A DNA stretch of 64,000 bases from Temnopleurus reevesii (lineage: Eukaryota > Echinodermata > Echinoidea > Temnopleuroida > Temnopleuridae), in contig BQKZ01001872.1 in the NCBI GenBank assembly GCA_036244855.1, positions 7,094-71,093 of the forward strand. Direction: 5' to 3'. The position numbers and the translations under genes were made by a program. Below the pieces are notes generated by a model. It saw only the letters and a list, made by a program, of their open reading frames with translations, made no database searches and was not told where the DNA came from. Every line of letters begins with the position of its first letter. The stretch's first letter is position 1. This document shows, piece by piece, positions 11,750 to 22,815 of this stretch.

Positions 11750-14185
11750 TAGCGTTACAACTGATGCTAAACACAGTTGCGGTTGCTTGGTGTATAGTAT
11801 TAACCTATTTTTAATCTTTTCTCCCTTCTTTCAAAGTCATGAAAGAAGAAAACACCTTCAAGTTTAACATCCCTCTCTAGACTTCACAGATCATTACTTT
11901 TAGAACACTTCCTTACATCATCTGTTATTATATGCTTTTCTACTAGTAAGGATCAATGGCCGTTAAATGCCAGAAATCCACCCGATTTCCTCTTCCTTAA
12001 AAAAGCAAAGTAATTGTACGATGGAACTTTCAAGCTCACAGTCACTCCTATTTAGCTGGAAAATGGCTCTGTAAATTTGAAAAGTTTACAAATAAATGCA
12101 AAAATAACCATGACAGTATTGCAAAAAAAAAATTACTACTACTCTGATTCTTAACATAACAAGGTCTGTAAATAAAAAGATTACAGCTATTTGTTATTCT
12201 CTTTGACTTTTTCAGTATAACATAAACTTGATAAGTCTAATTAATTCGATGCAAGATGACAATGGAAAGAAATCCATCCTTTTATTTAACCCCATCCCAA
12301 CAAGATAATTGATACAATTTATGAGAACAACTTTTAAGTGCATACATGCAGGAGTGAATCCCATGATTGTTGGTTTAGTCATGTTTGGGGCTATTAGCAA
12401 TACAGCCATCATATCATATCAAGTTTGAGAAGTCAAGAAGAGTTTAAACAGCTTTGCCTCCCATAATCAATTGTCATGTTTCCCCGCTTCTTGGCAGCTT
12501 TCAATGACTCTATAGCAGCTGCATACTATGAAGACTATCTTCTCATATTAGTAGAGTATTCAGGCTGAATCTAGGATTGATGAGTTGCTTGTTACTTGCT
12601 AGCACTTTGTGGCCAAACGATGAGAAGATTGGAATACCTCCCTCATAGTTTCTTTATTAATAGATCCTTTGAATCAAGAGCTAGTTAAGATCTTTTACGT
12701 GATTAGCCTGGTATTAAGAATACGTTGAGCAAACAAGGCTACATAAGTAAGGTTGTCATTAATCTTGTATAAATCCTTTGCCCTACTTTTTGCTACAGCA
12801 CAAATCCATAAATTAATCACTCTTCATGTAGCCTACTTATAATCACAATATTTCTAAGCATATTACATGGCTAAAGAAAATAAAATAATGTCTGAAGGAG
12901 GTTTACAACTAAATTGCATCAAAATATGGAAGAAATTAAAAAAGTCACTTTAAAGATGTCAATCCATTTGCTCCCCTGATTTTTTATTTTTCCATTTATT
13001 CATACATATATGTTTAATTTTTTTTTTTTTTGGGGGGGGAAGGGGTGGTTAAGGTGATACAAATATTCTGCAGACAATTTTAAAATAAGATTGGAACAGA
13101 TTGGTAGGCAGAATCCATTGCAAATATAAAACCCTTTTGAAATGCACAATTCTTAGAGCGCTGGATCTATTGTGTTGCAGTCTTTTATAGCATATCAATA
13201 AATGTAACCTCAAGCAATTACAATACTTTTGACCTGCCCTGCTCTAGACATACAAGTCTTGTGCAGGCTAAGACCAGATCAGTAGAACTGGCAAGAAAAC
13301 CTGCGAAATAGATCACAAGTATCGTCTACAAAGTTAATTTCCGCTATCCAAGTTCATTCCCAGCCCAGCGTTACAAACCAGTGTTTGTATAGACCTGGCG
13401 CTCTTTCCTCCTCCCTTGAGATCCCTTGTTCTTGTTTATCACTATGAGTCTGAATCTTTACCTTCCCTTCACATGACCTTCAACTATAACCCAATCCACA
13501 AGTTCATCTAGTTCAATAACACTCATTCCCTCACAGGAGGAAATTGCGACAATTAACCAAAAATCATTCACAAAGCAGGCCTAAATTATACAACTCAGGT
13601 AGGCTTGTAGGGCGGAGTCTTCATAAAACTGAACTTTGATTCTGTTGAGTTAATTCAACCTGAAATGACTTTTATAAACTTCCTAAAAGCAAAATTGTAA
13701 TACTAAAAAGTCAAAGAGCTTGAATAATAGCTCTTGATTAAAAGTTATTCAAATTAGCAAATATAATTGTAACAGACTTGTGTGTCAGGTGTGCAAGATC
13801 TGGATATATTTCTTTTTTCTTGCACTATTTTACAGCCATACCCTGTAATAAATGCTTAAAAAGCTTTTGGGGTCAAGCAATTGTGTAGTAGATTCTGATA
13901 GGCTGTTTAATGGTTCCACAGGACCTTTGAATACCACCTCCAAGGTTCCATCATGACTTACTAGCGAGCCCTTTCAAGTCATTTGCCCGGAGTTACACTC
14001 CCGGTGTAAACTAGTGTCTTGCCTGAAGGATTTATCCATTATGTATGTCACTACAACCCTCTGTATTCACAAAGAGTTCTGAAAAAGTTCCTTTTCACAG
14101 TCTGTTGGAGCAACATATATAAAAAAATTAATTGTTAGCAAGCGCATCAGTCCCCTAAAAGTAATGAGGATGGAGTTTGGCTTAC

Positions 14186-14395
14186 CATATGTGAGTCTAG
14201 GTACTGTGCTGAATGTCCTGTATATGACGATATGTTTGAACCCATAGGACCAGATCCAGAATGAGGAGTAGCACCAGGCATAAGACCAGCACTTGTTCCC
14301 ATTGGTCCAACGGGTATACCCAAATCAACAGAGCTCTGTGCATGCTTTTGTAACACGTTGATGGCATCATCTAATCTCTCCTCCATACGTGTTTG
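14186..14395 (-). CDS. tcf4/tcf12-like: E-protein exon: LDDAINVLQKHA helix region
   Basis: The acceptor is TGCCATACAG|CAAACACG and the donor CATATG|gtaagcc. The exon is 210 nt, exactly 70 codons, phase 0 at both ends. It begins QTRMEERLDDAINVLQKHAQ, which aligns with the E-protein helix ([20 protein letters not shown] in TCF12-type proteins), one of the most conserved stretches outside bHLH and the activation domains. The rest is Gly/Pro/Ser/Met-rich (GPMGTSAGLMPGATPHSGSG, then SSYTGHSAQYLDSHM), matching the low-complexity region following this helix in vertebrates. The internal Met at codon 4 is not evidence of a start, because the frame is continuous with the upstream exon LHSL. This is one of the most secure exons in the window. 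Confidence 0.93.
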
Positions 14396-17131
14396 CTGTA
14401 TGGCACAAAATAGAATAAGAAAAACAGGAATTAATAAAATAATTTTAACAAGGAACAGTCATGATCATACTGAGTTAAACATAATGAACAATCATGTTAG
14501 TTCTAGAAAGGGTCTACTGTTTAAATTATAAATGTTCACTGCACCGTAATTATAGTTGCCAATCATTTTCCTCTTGAATTGATCAAATTGCATAATTATT
14601 GACAAAAATTCAGAATTCTTCAATTACAATTCTTTATAATCTTAAGACTTCCATCAAATGCAATGAGTTTGCATCTGAAGACCTGTACTTTAAATGTTGT
14701 AGCACAATGACATTACCTAGGAGGAATAAATATTTCAAGGCTAAATATAGGCCTACTGTAGAGGTCCCTGCTAAATTGTGATAACAATCAAATTTCGAAG
14801 GCAATAGATAAAGAAACAGGACAAAATATTCACAATATTAAGAATCTCCCTTGGTCATCTATTGTGTGAAAATACAAAATAATTGGACAAGTTGTGAACC
14901 ACTATGCACACATTTAAGAAACCCCTCCAGCAAATCAAATTTTGTGTGAAGTTGAATTTTTGTAATACGATATACCGGTAACTGTAATTTGGACATTTTC
15001 ACAATCCTTCAAGAATTCATTTCTGAAAAATACTCGCTTATGTATACATCTATGCAACATGATGGAGCTACGGATAAGAAAAAAAAATCCTAGGAAAGAT
15101 ATATGTCTTATTTTTTTTTACAAAGAAACCAGTCAATAACTAGAATAACATTTTGTCAAATCTTTTTTAATGGAAGATTATCAACTTTACCTATTGACCT
15201 AAAATAAAGTTTCCTCAAGATTTGTTGATTTTTTTTTCTACAATTTTCAAACTTAAAATGTATTTCAAGTGAATGTATTGCTGGGGTGTGTCATTCATTC
15301 AAGTTCAATGAACAAACATGTTGAGGTTGCACAATTTCATTTTCCTACATCACGTCTTCTTTACCATACCTGAAAATATTCTTTTTTCTCCTATACAACT
15401 TAAAATTTCCAAATGGAAATCATTCCTGCATGCCATATTCTATTTCCTCTATAGGATAACTGGATTGGATTACAAAGCCTTCGTCAACAGCACCCAGATG
15501 AAAATGTTTCATCCAGTGAGACCCATAAATCTCCCCAATAACTAGGTTTAGATATGAAACAAACATTCCCCATGGACGGACGGACGAGATCTTGTGAATG
15601 GATGTAGATGCGAATGTGATTTACTTTCTACAACTGTGCATGTCATACAAACCACCTACAAACACTTCCACATAGGCGACATTGAACTGGAGATTTACTT
15701 GAAGAAAAGATGGCTATTTAGAAGAAGAATATATCATTTAAAAAAATGTGAAGTTTTGTTAGAAATGCAATGAATTTAATTAAAAAACATATCATCGAGA
15801 ATTCTCCTGATGTTAACAAATTTATAAATTATACCAATATTCAGTACACAGCCATGGTGAATTTCAAAATGAGAATGTCTGTTTCTTGAAAGAAGCTAAT
15901 AATTCCTTTGAAAGAATCTATCAAAATACCATTCTGCATAAGCAAGTAAACACATTCATTGACAAAAATGGTGGTGTCTTTCCAGAAAACGCCAAAGTGG
16001 ACTCTAATGTTTTCTATCTTCATTTTCTCCTAATTGTTTACATTAGGAAGTGTAGGATTTGGCTTGAAATTGATCTGTCGACTACAACACACCATTGGGC
16101 AGCATGGAGCTGGGTGGTGGATAAACTAAAAACCACCATGCTCTAAGGCAGGCCAATAACGAATATTCACTCATATGGCTCTGAGGCAGGCCTATAGGGT
16201 ATGCTCACTGTACTGACTGGGAGTGGAAAGCGGAGAGCAAGAGGGGTGGATGAGGGGTGGTGGTTGGTGGGTTGTTTTCACGGGGTCGCGAGGGGTCAGC
16301 AGGTGGAAAAACAACTGTAGGGGTAAAGAGAGAGGCTTCCGACATTGGGGGACAACTTTTGGGGAAGAGAGGAACCAGAAACCATACTCTCAAGTGCAAC
16401 CATAATAGGGACGTCAAGTCAGATGATCTCTACTATTCAATTGGGGGGGGGGGGGCAGAATAGTGTTCAAACTATTCGTAATTACTGTATAATGGAAACC
16501 AGGAGAATATATCATAATTTGCAAACAGGGAATTCTGCAACAGGAGATTCATATTTTGCAATTATCTGTAACTATTGCACATTTACAAAATAAATGTCTA
16601 TTTACAATTTTACAAAGTAATTATTAATCACCATGACGAAGGCTACATGTGAGAACTATGAGCTTAATCTTTGACAAACTATTTTGCTACACTTACCCCG
16701 GCATAGTACATCCTATAGGACCTGGCATCTGGAAGACAATACATTATGCCTGACAAATTATAAAATTCAGCAGTGAAGAAAGGTGCTTCAGTATCCACAG
16801 AGAAAATGGACAATTAAAAAAATACTGGAAACTGCAGATCTTTCATGTCAAACTGAGAAAATAGAGTCCTCAAAATCCTTGGGTGCAGAAAGAGACAAGA
16901 AATATTCCAGACTTGCTTGTGAGTTTGAAAGCTGATTGAATGGGACTCTAAACCAGGCAAACTCCAGAAAAAGAGTGTCTAGGAACTCACGGATTCCACT
17001 TGTTAAGTAAGTGCTTGACACGTTGCCTTAGAAGCCTTCCCTCATGATGTCACTCTGCACAGTAGGTGATACCTTCTTCAAGTTCAAGTTTAATCCTCAT
17101 TAGAATTAACATTTCACATCACATCAAGTAC

Positions 17132-17217
17132 GCCTCAAGCCAATCTATGTACACATCCTATTGTTAGCTTCTGAAAATCTATTTCCAAACAGCATCAAAC
17201 CCACATTGCAAATCAAA
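17132..17217. repeat. 85-bp dispersed repeat, copy A
   Basis: GCCTCAAGCCAAT, ATCCTATTG, TAGCTTCTGAAA and ATTTCCAAA recur in the same order and spacing at 22730-22815. About four fifths of the bases are shared by eye. The class is unknown, possibly a short remnant of a larger element. Confidence 0.7.
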
Positions 17218-18657
17218 CGTGATTTTGCTCAAAGCTCTAATTGCCTGATACTAACTAGGGTAGCCAAGTAAGAAATGTCAGGCGCGGGGAAGGAGCTCGG
17301 GGAGGGAGGAGCGAATATTTATTCGTCAGAGACGCAGAATCGCAGATTGGCCTTGTCATGTAGGACAGTAGTCCGCAATGGGCGCATCCAAAATAATTTC
17401 AGTCAGTGATGTGCAACTTTCTAATAATACAGCAAATCGGAAGAGGAAGCGGGTTAGGAGAGATAGTCCCTTAGGTTTGGTAAATTGGTGCAAGCTGGAG
17501 CTAGGTAATTAGCGTGTCAGATGCATTCATATCCTAAGCTTTTTATTGGAATCCCTTAGGTCTGAACAATGACATGAAAGAAGAGCCTCACCCTTACATC
17601 AAAACCAGTCCACATCAAATCCTATTTCACTCAAACACTCATATTTAGGCCAATGCTGCTGATCATGACAATCCTGTTCAATATTATTACTTCAAATTAT
17701 CCTCAAAACTAACTATTTAATTCCAAGGGTAGATACCCAAACCACACGATAAATAGTACAAACATTGAGGCGCATTTAGGCCTATGAAAATTGGACAGGA
17801 AAAATATAATTGCATTTCAACACCCTGATGAGTAATTATATATAGCTAAGTGTAAATATATTTCTTTGTTAGTTATGACGAAGCTCATAGAAATAACAAA
17901 TCTGCAAAAGATAGAGTTAGTGTAAGAGAATAAAGTAATCTTCTCAAAAGAAATGTTAAAAGTTTGGTTAGGATTTGCGGTGGAAATCAAGGTGTCTGTA
18001 TGATGCAAGCCAGCTAGAGGCGGTGGTCGATGCTTTGAGATACCATGTGCACCATAGCGATGATAAACAAGCTTTACCCCATGGGAGGGGTTAGGACCAA
18101 CCCCATTTCTGACTTTCACTAGAGTTACATCCTTTCTTACTCTCTACTTCTCTCTCTCCAATTTCGGAGGAAATCAGTCAAATCAGTAAATTTCTCAATT
18201 CGTTGGATGTGAGAGTGAGTCAATTTGTGTAATTCATTTGAAGGTGACAGACAAATCTCATTTCAGCTTTGCAAATGTGCAGATCATGGGCTGGATGACT
18301 TTTCTTCAAGAGTGAAAGATTTCTCTCCCATTTCCCATTTTCCTATGCATCTCAAAACTGGTGAGTCATCCTACATGCTTGTGACCCACCCCAACAGATG
18401 ATTTGAAAAAAATAGAAAAAAATATATGATATGTTGAGAAACATTTAAATAGCAAACTAAAAAAGGTGGATATATCAGTTTCGTTTTCACGTAAAAGAGC
18501 TTCAAATTGTTAGTATTTCAATGGTTGGGATCTCGTACCTCATTAAACCAGAGATTTTAAACTTAAAGAAAAATAATAGTAAAAATGAAATTAGTATAAA
18601 GAAGTAAATGTTTGGATATAGATATATTTGATTGATGTTTGTTTTGATAGAACCAAC

Positions 18658-18738
18658 CTTGACAATCTGCTTTGGCCCACCATACAAGTTCTGAATTATC
18701 GGTTCTGAATGCCTAGAATCCAAGGAATTGGAACGTGT
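18658..18738 (-). CDS. tcf4/tcf12-like: Candidate alternative cassette exon (27 codons)
   Basis: The acceptor is TTTCTTCTACAG|ACACGTTC, with a good pyrimidine tract; the donor AAG|gttggttc is weak. The interval is 81 nt with no stop in the only frame that fits. Flanking exons meet in phase 0 (LHSL| and |QTRMEERLDD), so inclusion adds 27 residues (TRSNSLDSRHSEPIIQNLYG, then GPKQIVK) without a frameshift. The peptide is Ser/Arg-rich at its start, with no similarity I recognise to vertebrate E proteins, though vertebrate TCF12 also has an alternative insertion in this part of the protein. It could be a chance open interval; the non-consensus donor is the main weakness. Confidence 0.4.
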
Positions 18739-19236
18739 CTGTAGAAGAAACAATTCATTGGGCCTCAATTTAACAATTCTCTACTAAAGACCTAACAGCT
18801 CTATGTGCTTCTTTGAGTTTATCATTCAAAATACTTCACAAACATAAATCGAGTGTACGCTTATAATTGGTGAACAATAAACCTGCTTACACAATCATCC
18901 ACAAAGTTTCTAGTAATACGTATGGAGCTTCACTGTGCAGTCACTTTAACTGGCGGGTCTGAAATGGTCTGCTTGATTTGATAAAATAAACGCCATCAAG
19001 GATGGGTGATTCAAGAAATTGTATGGTTGGGTGATTGCAGTCCAACATGCGTTCTCAGGTCAACCTCTATCTAATCACCTAATGCAATGACCTAATCAAC
19101 ATCTTTAAACAAATAAAATCAATCTTATGACCTTGATCTTCTATCAATGTCACGCATAAGATTCTTGACCAGTATTTGACTCATCAAGCATTTCAGTCAA
19201 GAGAGGGAGCCCTATAAGACGAGGGATGATGCTTAC

Positions 19237-19313
19237 CAATGAATGTAAATGACTCTGACTGTATGGTCCCGGTGAGGTCTGAGGGTCTGCTGCTGCCGTA
19301 CGTTGCTGCCATG
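19237..19313 (-). CDS. tcf4/tcf12-like: E-protein exon: W...SPGPYSQSHLHSL segment
   Basis: The acceptor is GTGTTACAG|CATGGCAG and the donor TCATTG|gtaagc. The exon is 77 nt, entering in phase 1 and leaving in phase 0. With one base from the previous exon it encodes AWQQRTAAADPQTSPGPYSQ and SHLHSL. This matches the family pattern after the PSTPVGSP block: a conserved Trp (SQWPR in vertebrates), a Pro/Ser-rich stretch, and a terminal LHSL or LHGL directly before the RIEDRLxxLDDAI helix. The phase fits both the previous exon (...PPPLP|G split codon) and the next one (|QTRMEERLDD). Confidence 0.93.
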
Positions 19314-22300
19314 CTGTAACACAAACATAAAGATAAAGGGGTATTAGGTGTGGTTTCTTATTTCTTATAGAGCTGCTGCTCAGTCCTTTTGAGGACCGTT
19401 TCTTGAAAGATACCATACACCATGAACCACATTGTGCAACTGCAACTTATTTATATATATGTTCATTACACAGATATTTCAATTTGCTTTGAACTTTTCA
19501 GGATTCGAAACAAAGGAAAATTTGATCTTTTTGATTTTTCAATAATAGCATTTCCTCATCAAAAGAGTGTCATGGAAATTAGGATGCTGATGTATTCATT
19601 TACATAGCCAAAGGATGCCTATTCTACACAACCTTTTTTCTTGCAGCTACCAAAACTAATGGTGATCTTTAACTTGGCTGTAATGGTGGAGGTGTTGGGG
19701 ATCTAAGTGATGGTATTATAGGTGAACTCTATGAGTGGGGCAGAAGAGGCGTAGAGCATGATGGGTAGCCTATATATGCCACAGACTACCCTCATAACAA
19801 ATTCCAATCCTGGCCACCAGCATACCTACCTCTTGCCATCACTCACTGATTCATTAGTACTTTGAGTGTAAAGTCATTGCCTAGCTATGACCATAGCCTA
19901 ATTACAGCATCAATTAGGCAACTAATCAACACTTAGACAGTGAATAACAGCTGGGTACTGACTGATAACAAGGACTGGTCTCAAGTTGCAGTTCATGGCC
20001 CTACACAGAGGGTGACATTACTTGCTTAAAGACCTGGAGGACTTCTGGCACCCTTTATCTAAATAGTCTGGACAACTAAACCAATTCATTGATGTGAAAA
20101 GGTCAACTATAATATAATTCAAGAATTTACATATTTAAATATATCTGTTCACTTAACAAAAAGTAAGCTAAGAATTATAAGGCACTGTCAAGGACTGCTG
20201 TTGACCTTTAAAAAAAAATCTGTATAAAATGTGTTCGATCTTTCCTCCTTCGTAATCAACAACCTGATGGACTATCAATCTAAATTAAAAAAGAAAAAAA
20301 CTAAAAAAAAAACTAATATAGGTGAATTATAAGATAATATTGAGGAAAGAAATATAATGATGGGTGTGATACAATACTGCTGAGCTTTGTTTCGGAGGAA
20401 CAAAACAGAAGGAAGTTAACAGAGGGAAAGACGGACAGACTAATTTGAGATGTTGCCAGGTCTCTGATGGCATTAATAAATATGGCGACTAATCAGTCAG
20501 GTTAGGGGCATTGTACTCTACTAACAATTGGAATGCGCTTCTCTTCAAGTCAATATGAGTCACTTGCCAAACACTTCAGAGGAATGCCGGCTGACTGAGC
20601 TTCCACTTCTCTTATGCAACATTTAATATATTTAAACCATTAAGTTTCAATGAAACAAATGAACAAAAAAACATGGGACATGGTCTGTGTCCTGTGCCTC
20701 AATGAAATTTGTAACCTTTCTGGAAAAATTATTTTAAAAAATCAAATTGATAAAAAACTTCTTCAAACCTATTTACATCTCAAGTACAGGTAGATAACAT
20801 CAATATAATATACAAACAGAAATTAATATTATGTAATCTTTGGAGAACCTATTACATAGATGAAAGCACTTATTTTAGAGCTAACCAAATAAATTTCTGT
20901 TACTCCTCGCATGAGCTCATTGGTACCACAATAAAACTTCAATTTATGAATGCCTCCATTTTAAAGGGGAACTTCACCCAGACATTGATGTGCGCTCAGT
21001 GGATGAAGAAAAATACAAGGGTCAAACTGTGAAAATTTGAGCAAAATCCGACAATCCATTCAAAAGTTATGAGCTTTCAAAGTTTTGATTTACACCCCTC
21101 ATGGGCATCCTTGAATTGGCAACGTATAGCCAATTAGCATAATCTGTGATGTCATACATGGAGAACTCCTCATGCACTTTGTATATAAACTTATTGAAAA
21201 TGGATCAATATCAATTTCAAATGAAGAATCAGCACCGTTCTTTCTAGAATGCTTGCAGAATTGATGTGGCTATAATATATTGAACTGAAAAAAGAAAAAA
21301 AAAATTGTCTACTTTTCTGGAAAAAGAGGAAAATGTGAAATTCTGTGTACAAAGTGAATGGAGAGTTCTCCATGTTGGCAGCCATTTTGTGCCTGTACGG
21401 TACCAATTTGGGGAGCCCATGAGGGGTTTAAATCAAAACTTTGAAAATTCATAACTTTTGAATGGATAGTCGGATTTTGCTCAAATTTTCACAGTTTGAC
21501 CACTGTATTTTTCTTCATGAACTGAGCGCACATCAATGTCTGGGTGAAGTTCCCCTTTAAGAAAGTTTCTCAATGAATATTTTCATTTGACTTTCATCTC
21601 TTCCGCAGTCAGTTGAATGAAGCAGCTGTTACTAATCACCCTCAATTAGACTGATATTTCCTTCTTCTTTTTCTTCTTCCTGGCCCCCATCGCTTTCTAC
21701 TTTGACTTCCCTCAACTTCTCAAGACAATTACTTTCCCATCTTCTACTAGAAATCTGATTTTTAATGGAATTAAAAGCAAATGTTAAACCTATCATCATT
21801 AATAGCAGACTTTTGAACTTGAATTTTCCCTGACTTTCAAAAATCCATAAATTAAAAGTATATAGTCAGTATTTCCTTTGTAGTAGATACCACGGGATGA
21901 TAATAAAAATGAGAGAAAAATATATTATACTCTGGTACGAAAACAATGTTTTTCTTTTTTTAAACTAGAATGGTACAATGTGTTCGTTTCTCTTCATGAT
22001 TGTTTTTCATTGGATAACTTGATCTGGTTTTTTTTTTAATCTCTTTGAGATTTTACTTCGTAATGCCCAAATACAGTTTTGGTAAAGATGAAGAAATGTG
22101 AATTTTATGGGATGTGCATCATCACATATCTAGACCAAAGCACAATTTTTTATGAACTGATTCTTTCTGAAAATTTGAATTTGCCTGTCAAGTCATATTT
22201 AGCGTCCTCTAACAGTAATAACAATATTTTGATTGTTATAGGGCATATGCAAGGTTATTTCCAAGATTTGACAAAAGAATGATATAAAAGTATACACACA

Positions 22301-22579
22301 AATTAAATTCTGAAATTTCCATCCAATTCTGTGCATGAAACGGTGTCCTTTATCAAGAAAGAAAACATTGATTCAGTCTAAGAGTACCCGAGAATGAGAT
22401 ATTTTGCAGTTTAGGTTATAGCTTTACCATAACTCATTCATTTTAACGCAATTCTTTGTGCAGTATGTTCATGATACAGTATTAATTTGAGGTCTAAAAT
22501 ATTTGTTTTTACCCAAACTTTACTTGGGCTTTAATTTTAAGAAAAAAATGTTGCAAGATTGAGTAAAAGATGATAATAC
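19314..22579 (-). other. E-protein gene: intron of about 3.3 kb
   Basis: The dominant content is the 600-bp foldback element at 20961-21560. Apart from this the intron is AT-rich and I recognise no gene. Confidence 0.7.
20961..21560. mobile_element. 600-bp near-palindromic MITE-like element with TTAA ends
   Basis: The left end TTAAAGGGGAACTTCACCCA is the reverse complement of the right end (TGGGTGAAGTTCCCCTTTAA). Inverted identity continues with few mismatches for about 150 bp on each side: the left arm at 20961-21110 (GACATTGATGTGCGCTCAGT, GTCAAACTGTGAAAATTTGA, AAAAGTTATGA, CAAAGTTTTGAT, CCCCTCATGGGC) pairs with 21411-21560. Inner sequence also pairs in part (GGAGAACTCC with GGAGAGTTCTCC). 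It has no transposase frame. TTAA at both extremities fits the target preference of piggyBac-type transposases, but whether TTAA is the target duplication or part of the arm cannot be separated here. It is a non-autonomous element inside an intron, able to form a long RNA hairpin when transcribed. Confidence 0.9.
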
Positions 22580-22658
22580 CTGGTAAAGGGGGTGGAGATC
22601 CAACAGGCGTTGAAGGATTGGAGGGAAAACTGCTATTAGGATGATCTGTTGAATAAAT
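22580..22658 (-). CDS. tcf4/tcf12-like: E-protein exon: second half of AD2, IYSTDHP...[12 protein letters not shown]
   Basis: The acceptor is TTTTCACAG|ATTTATTC and the donor CCAG|gtatta. The exon is 79 nt, phase 0 in and phase 1 out. It encodes [20 protein letters not shown] then SPPPLP. This is nearly identical to the vertebrate E-protein text [20 protein letters not shown] and is the most diagnostic family signature in the window. It forms the C-terminal half of activation domain 2, whose N-terminal half (ALGKALAS) is on the exon at 41526-41605, almost 19 kb upstream. It is also the natural acceptor for the candidate internal first exon at 28959-29090, which ends in the same phase. Confidence 0.97.
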
Positions 22659-22729
22659 CTGTGAAAACAAAACACAAAAATAAAAATCAAACTAGTTAAT
22701 GCATTGTTTTGGTTCACGTAAGATAATTT

Positions 22730-22815
22730 GCCTCAAGCCAATTAATGTACATATCCTATTGCTAGCTTCTGAAATTCATTTCCAAATGGCAAAAAGCCTC
22801 ATCGCAAATCGAAGG
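22730..22815. repeat. 85-bp dispersed repeat, copy B
   Basis: This is a same-orientation copy of 17132-17217, beginning GCCTCAAGCCAAT. It lies only about 70 bases upstream (gene sense) of the acceptor of the IYSTDHP exon, so it sits beside the branch-point region. Confidence 0.7.

Larger units (their letters stand above)
7282..14185 (-). other. E-protein gene: intron of about 6.9 kb
   Basis: No exon is recognised here. It contains copy 2 of the dispersed repeat (9571-10042), a possible LINE/SINE tail at 11230-11285, a 46-bp tandem duplication (11654-11749), and a T-then-G homopolymer junction near 13018-13045. Short reading frames on both strands look random. Confidence 0.7.
14396..19236 (-). 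other. E-protein gene: intron of about 4.8 kb containing a candidate cassette exon
   Basis: This stretch holds a G-rich block (16200-16460, with a long G run at 16442-16455), one copy of an ~85-bp dispersed repeat (17132-17217) and the possible 81-nt cassette exon at 18658-18738. Otherwise I see no genes. Confidence 0.7.

Noticed and set aside
14186..14377. The internal Met of MEERLDD as a translation start
   Set aside because: The frame is continuous with the upstream exon through a phase-0 junction (LHSL|QTRMEERL), and the conserved helix begins before this Met.
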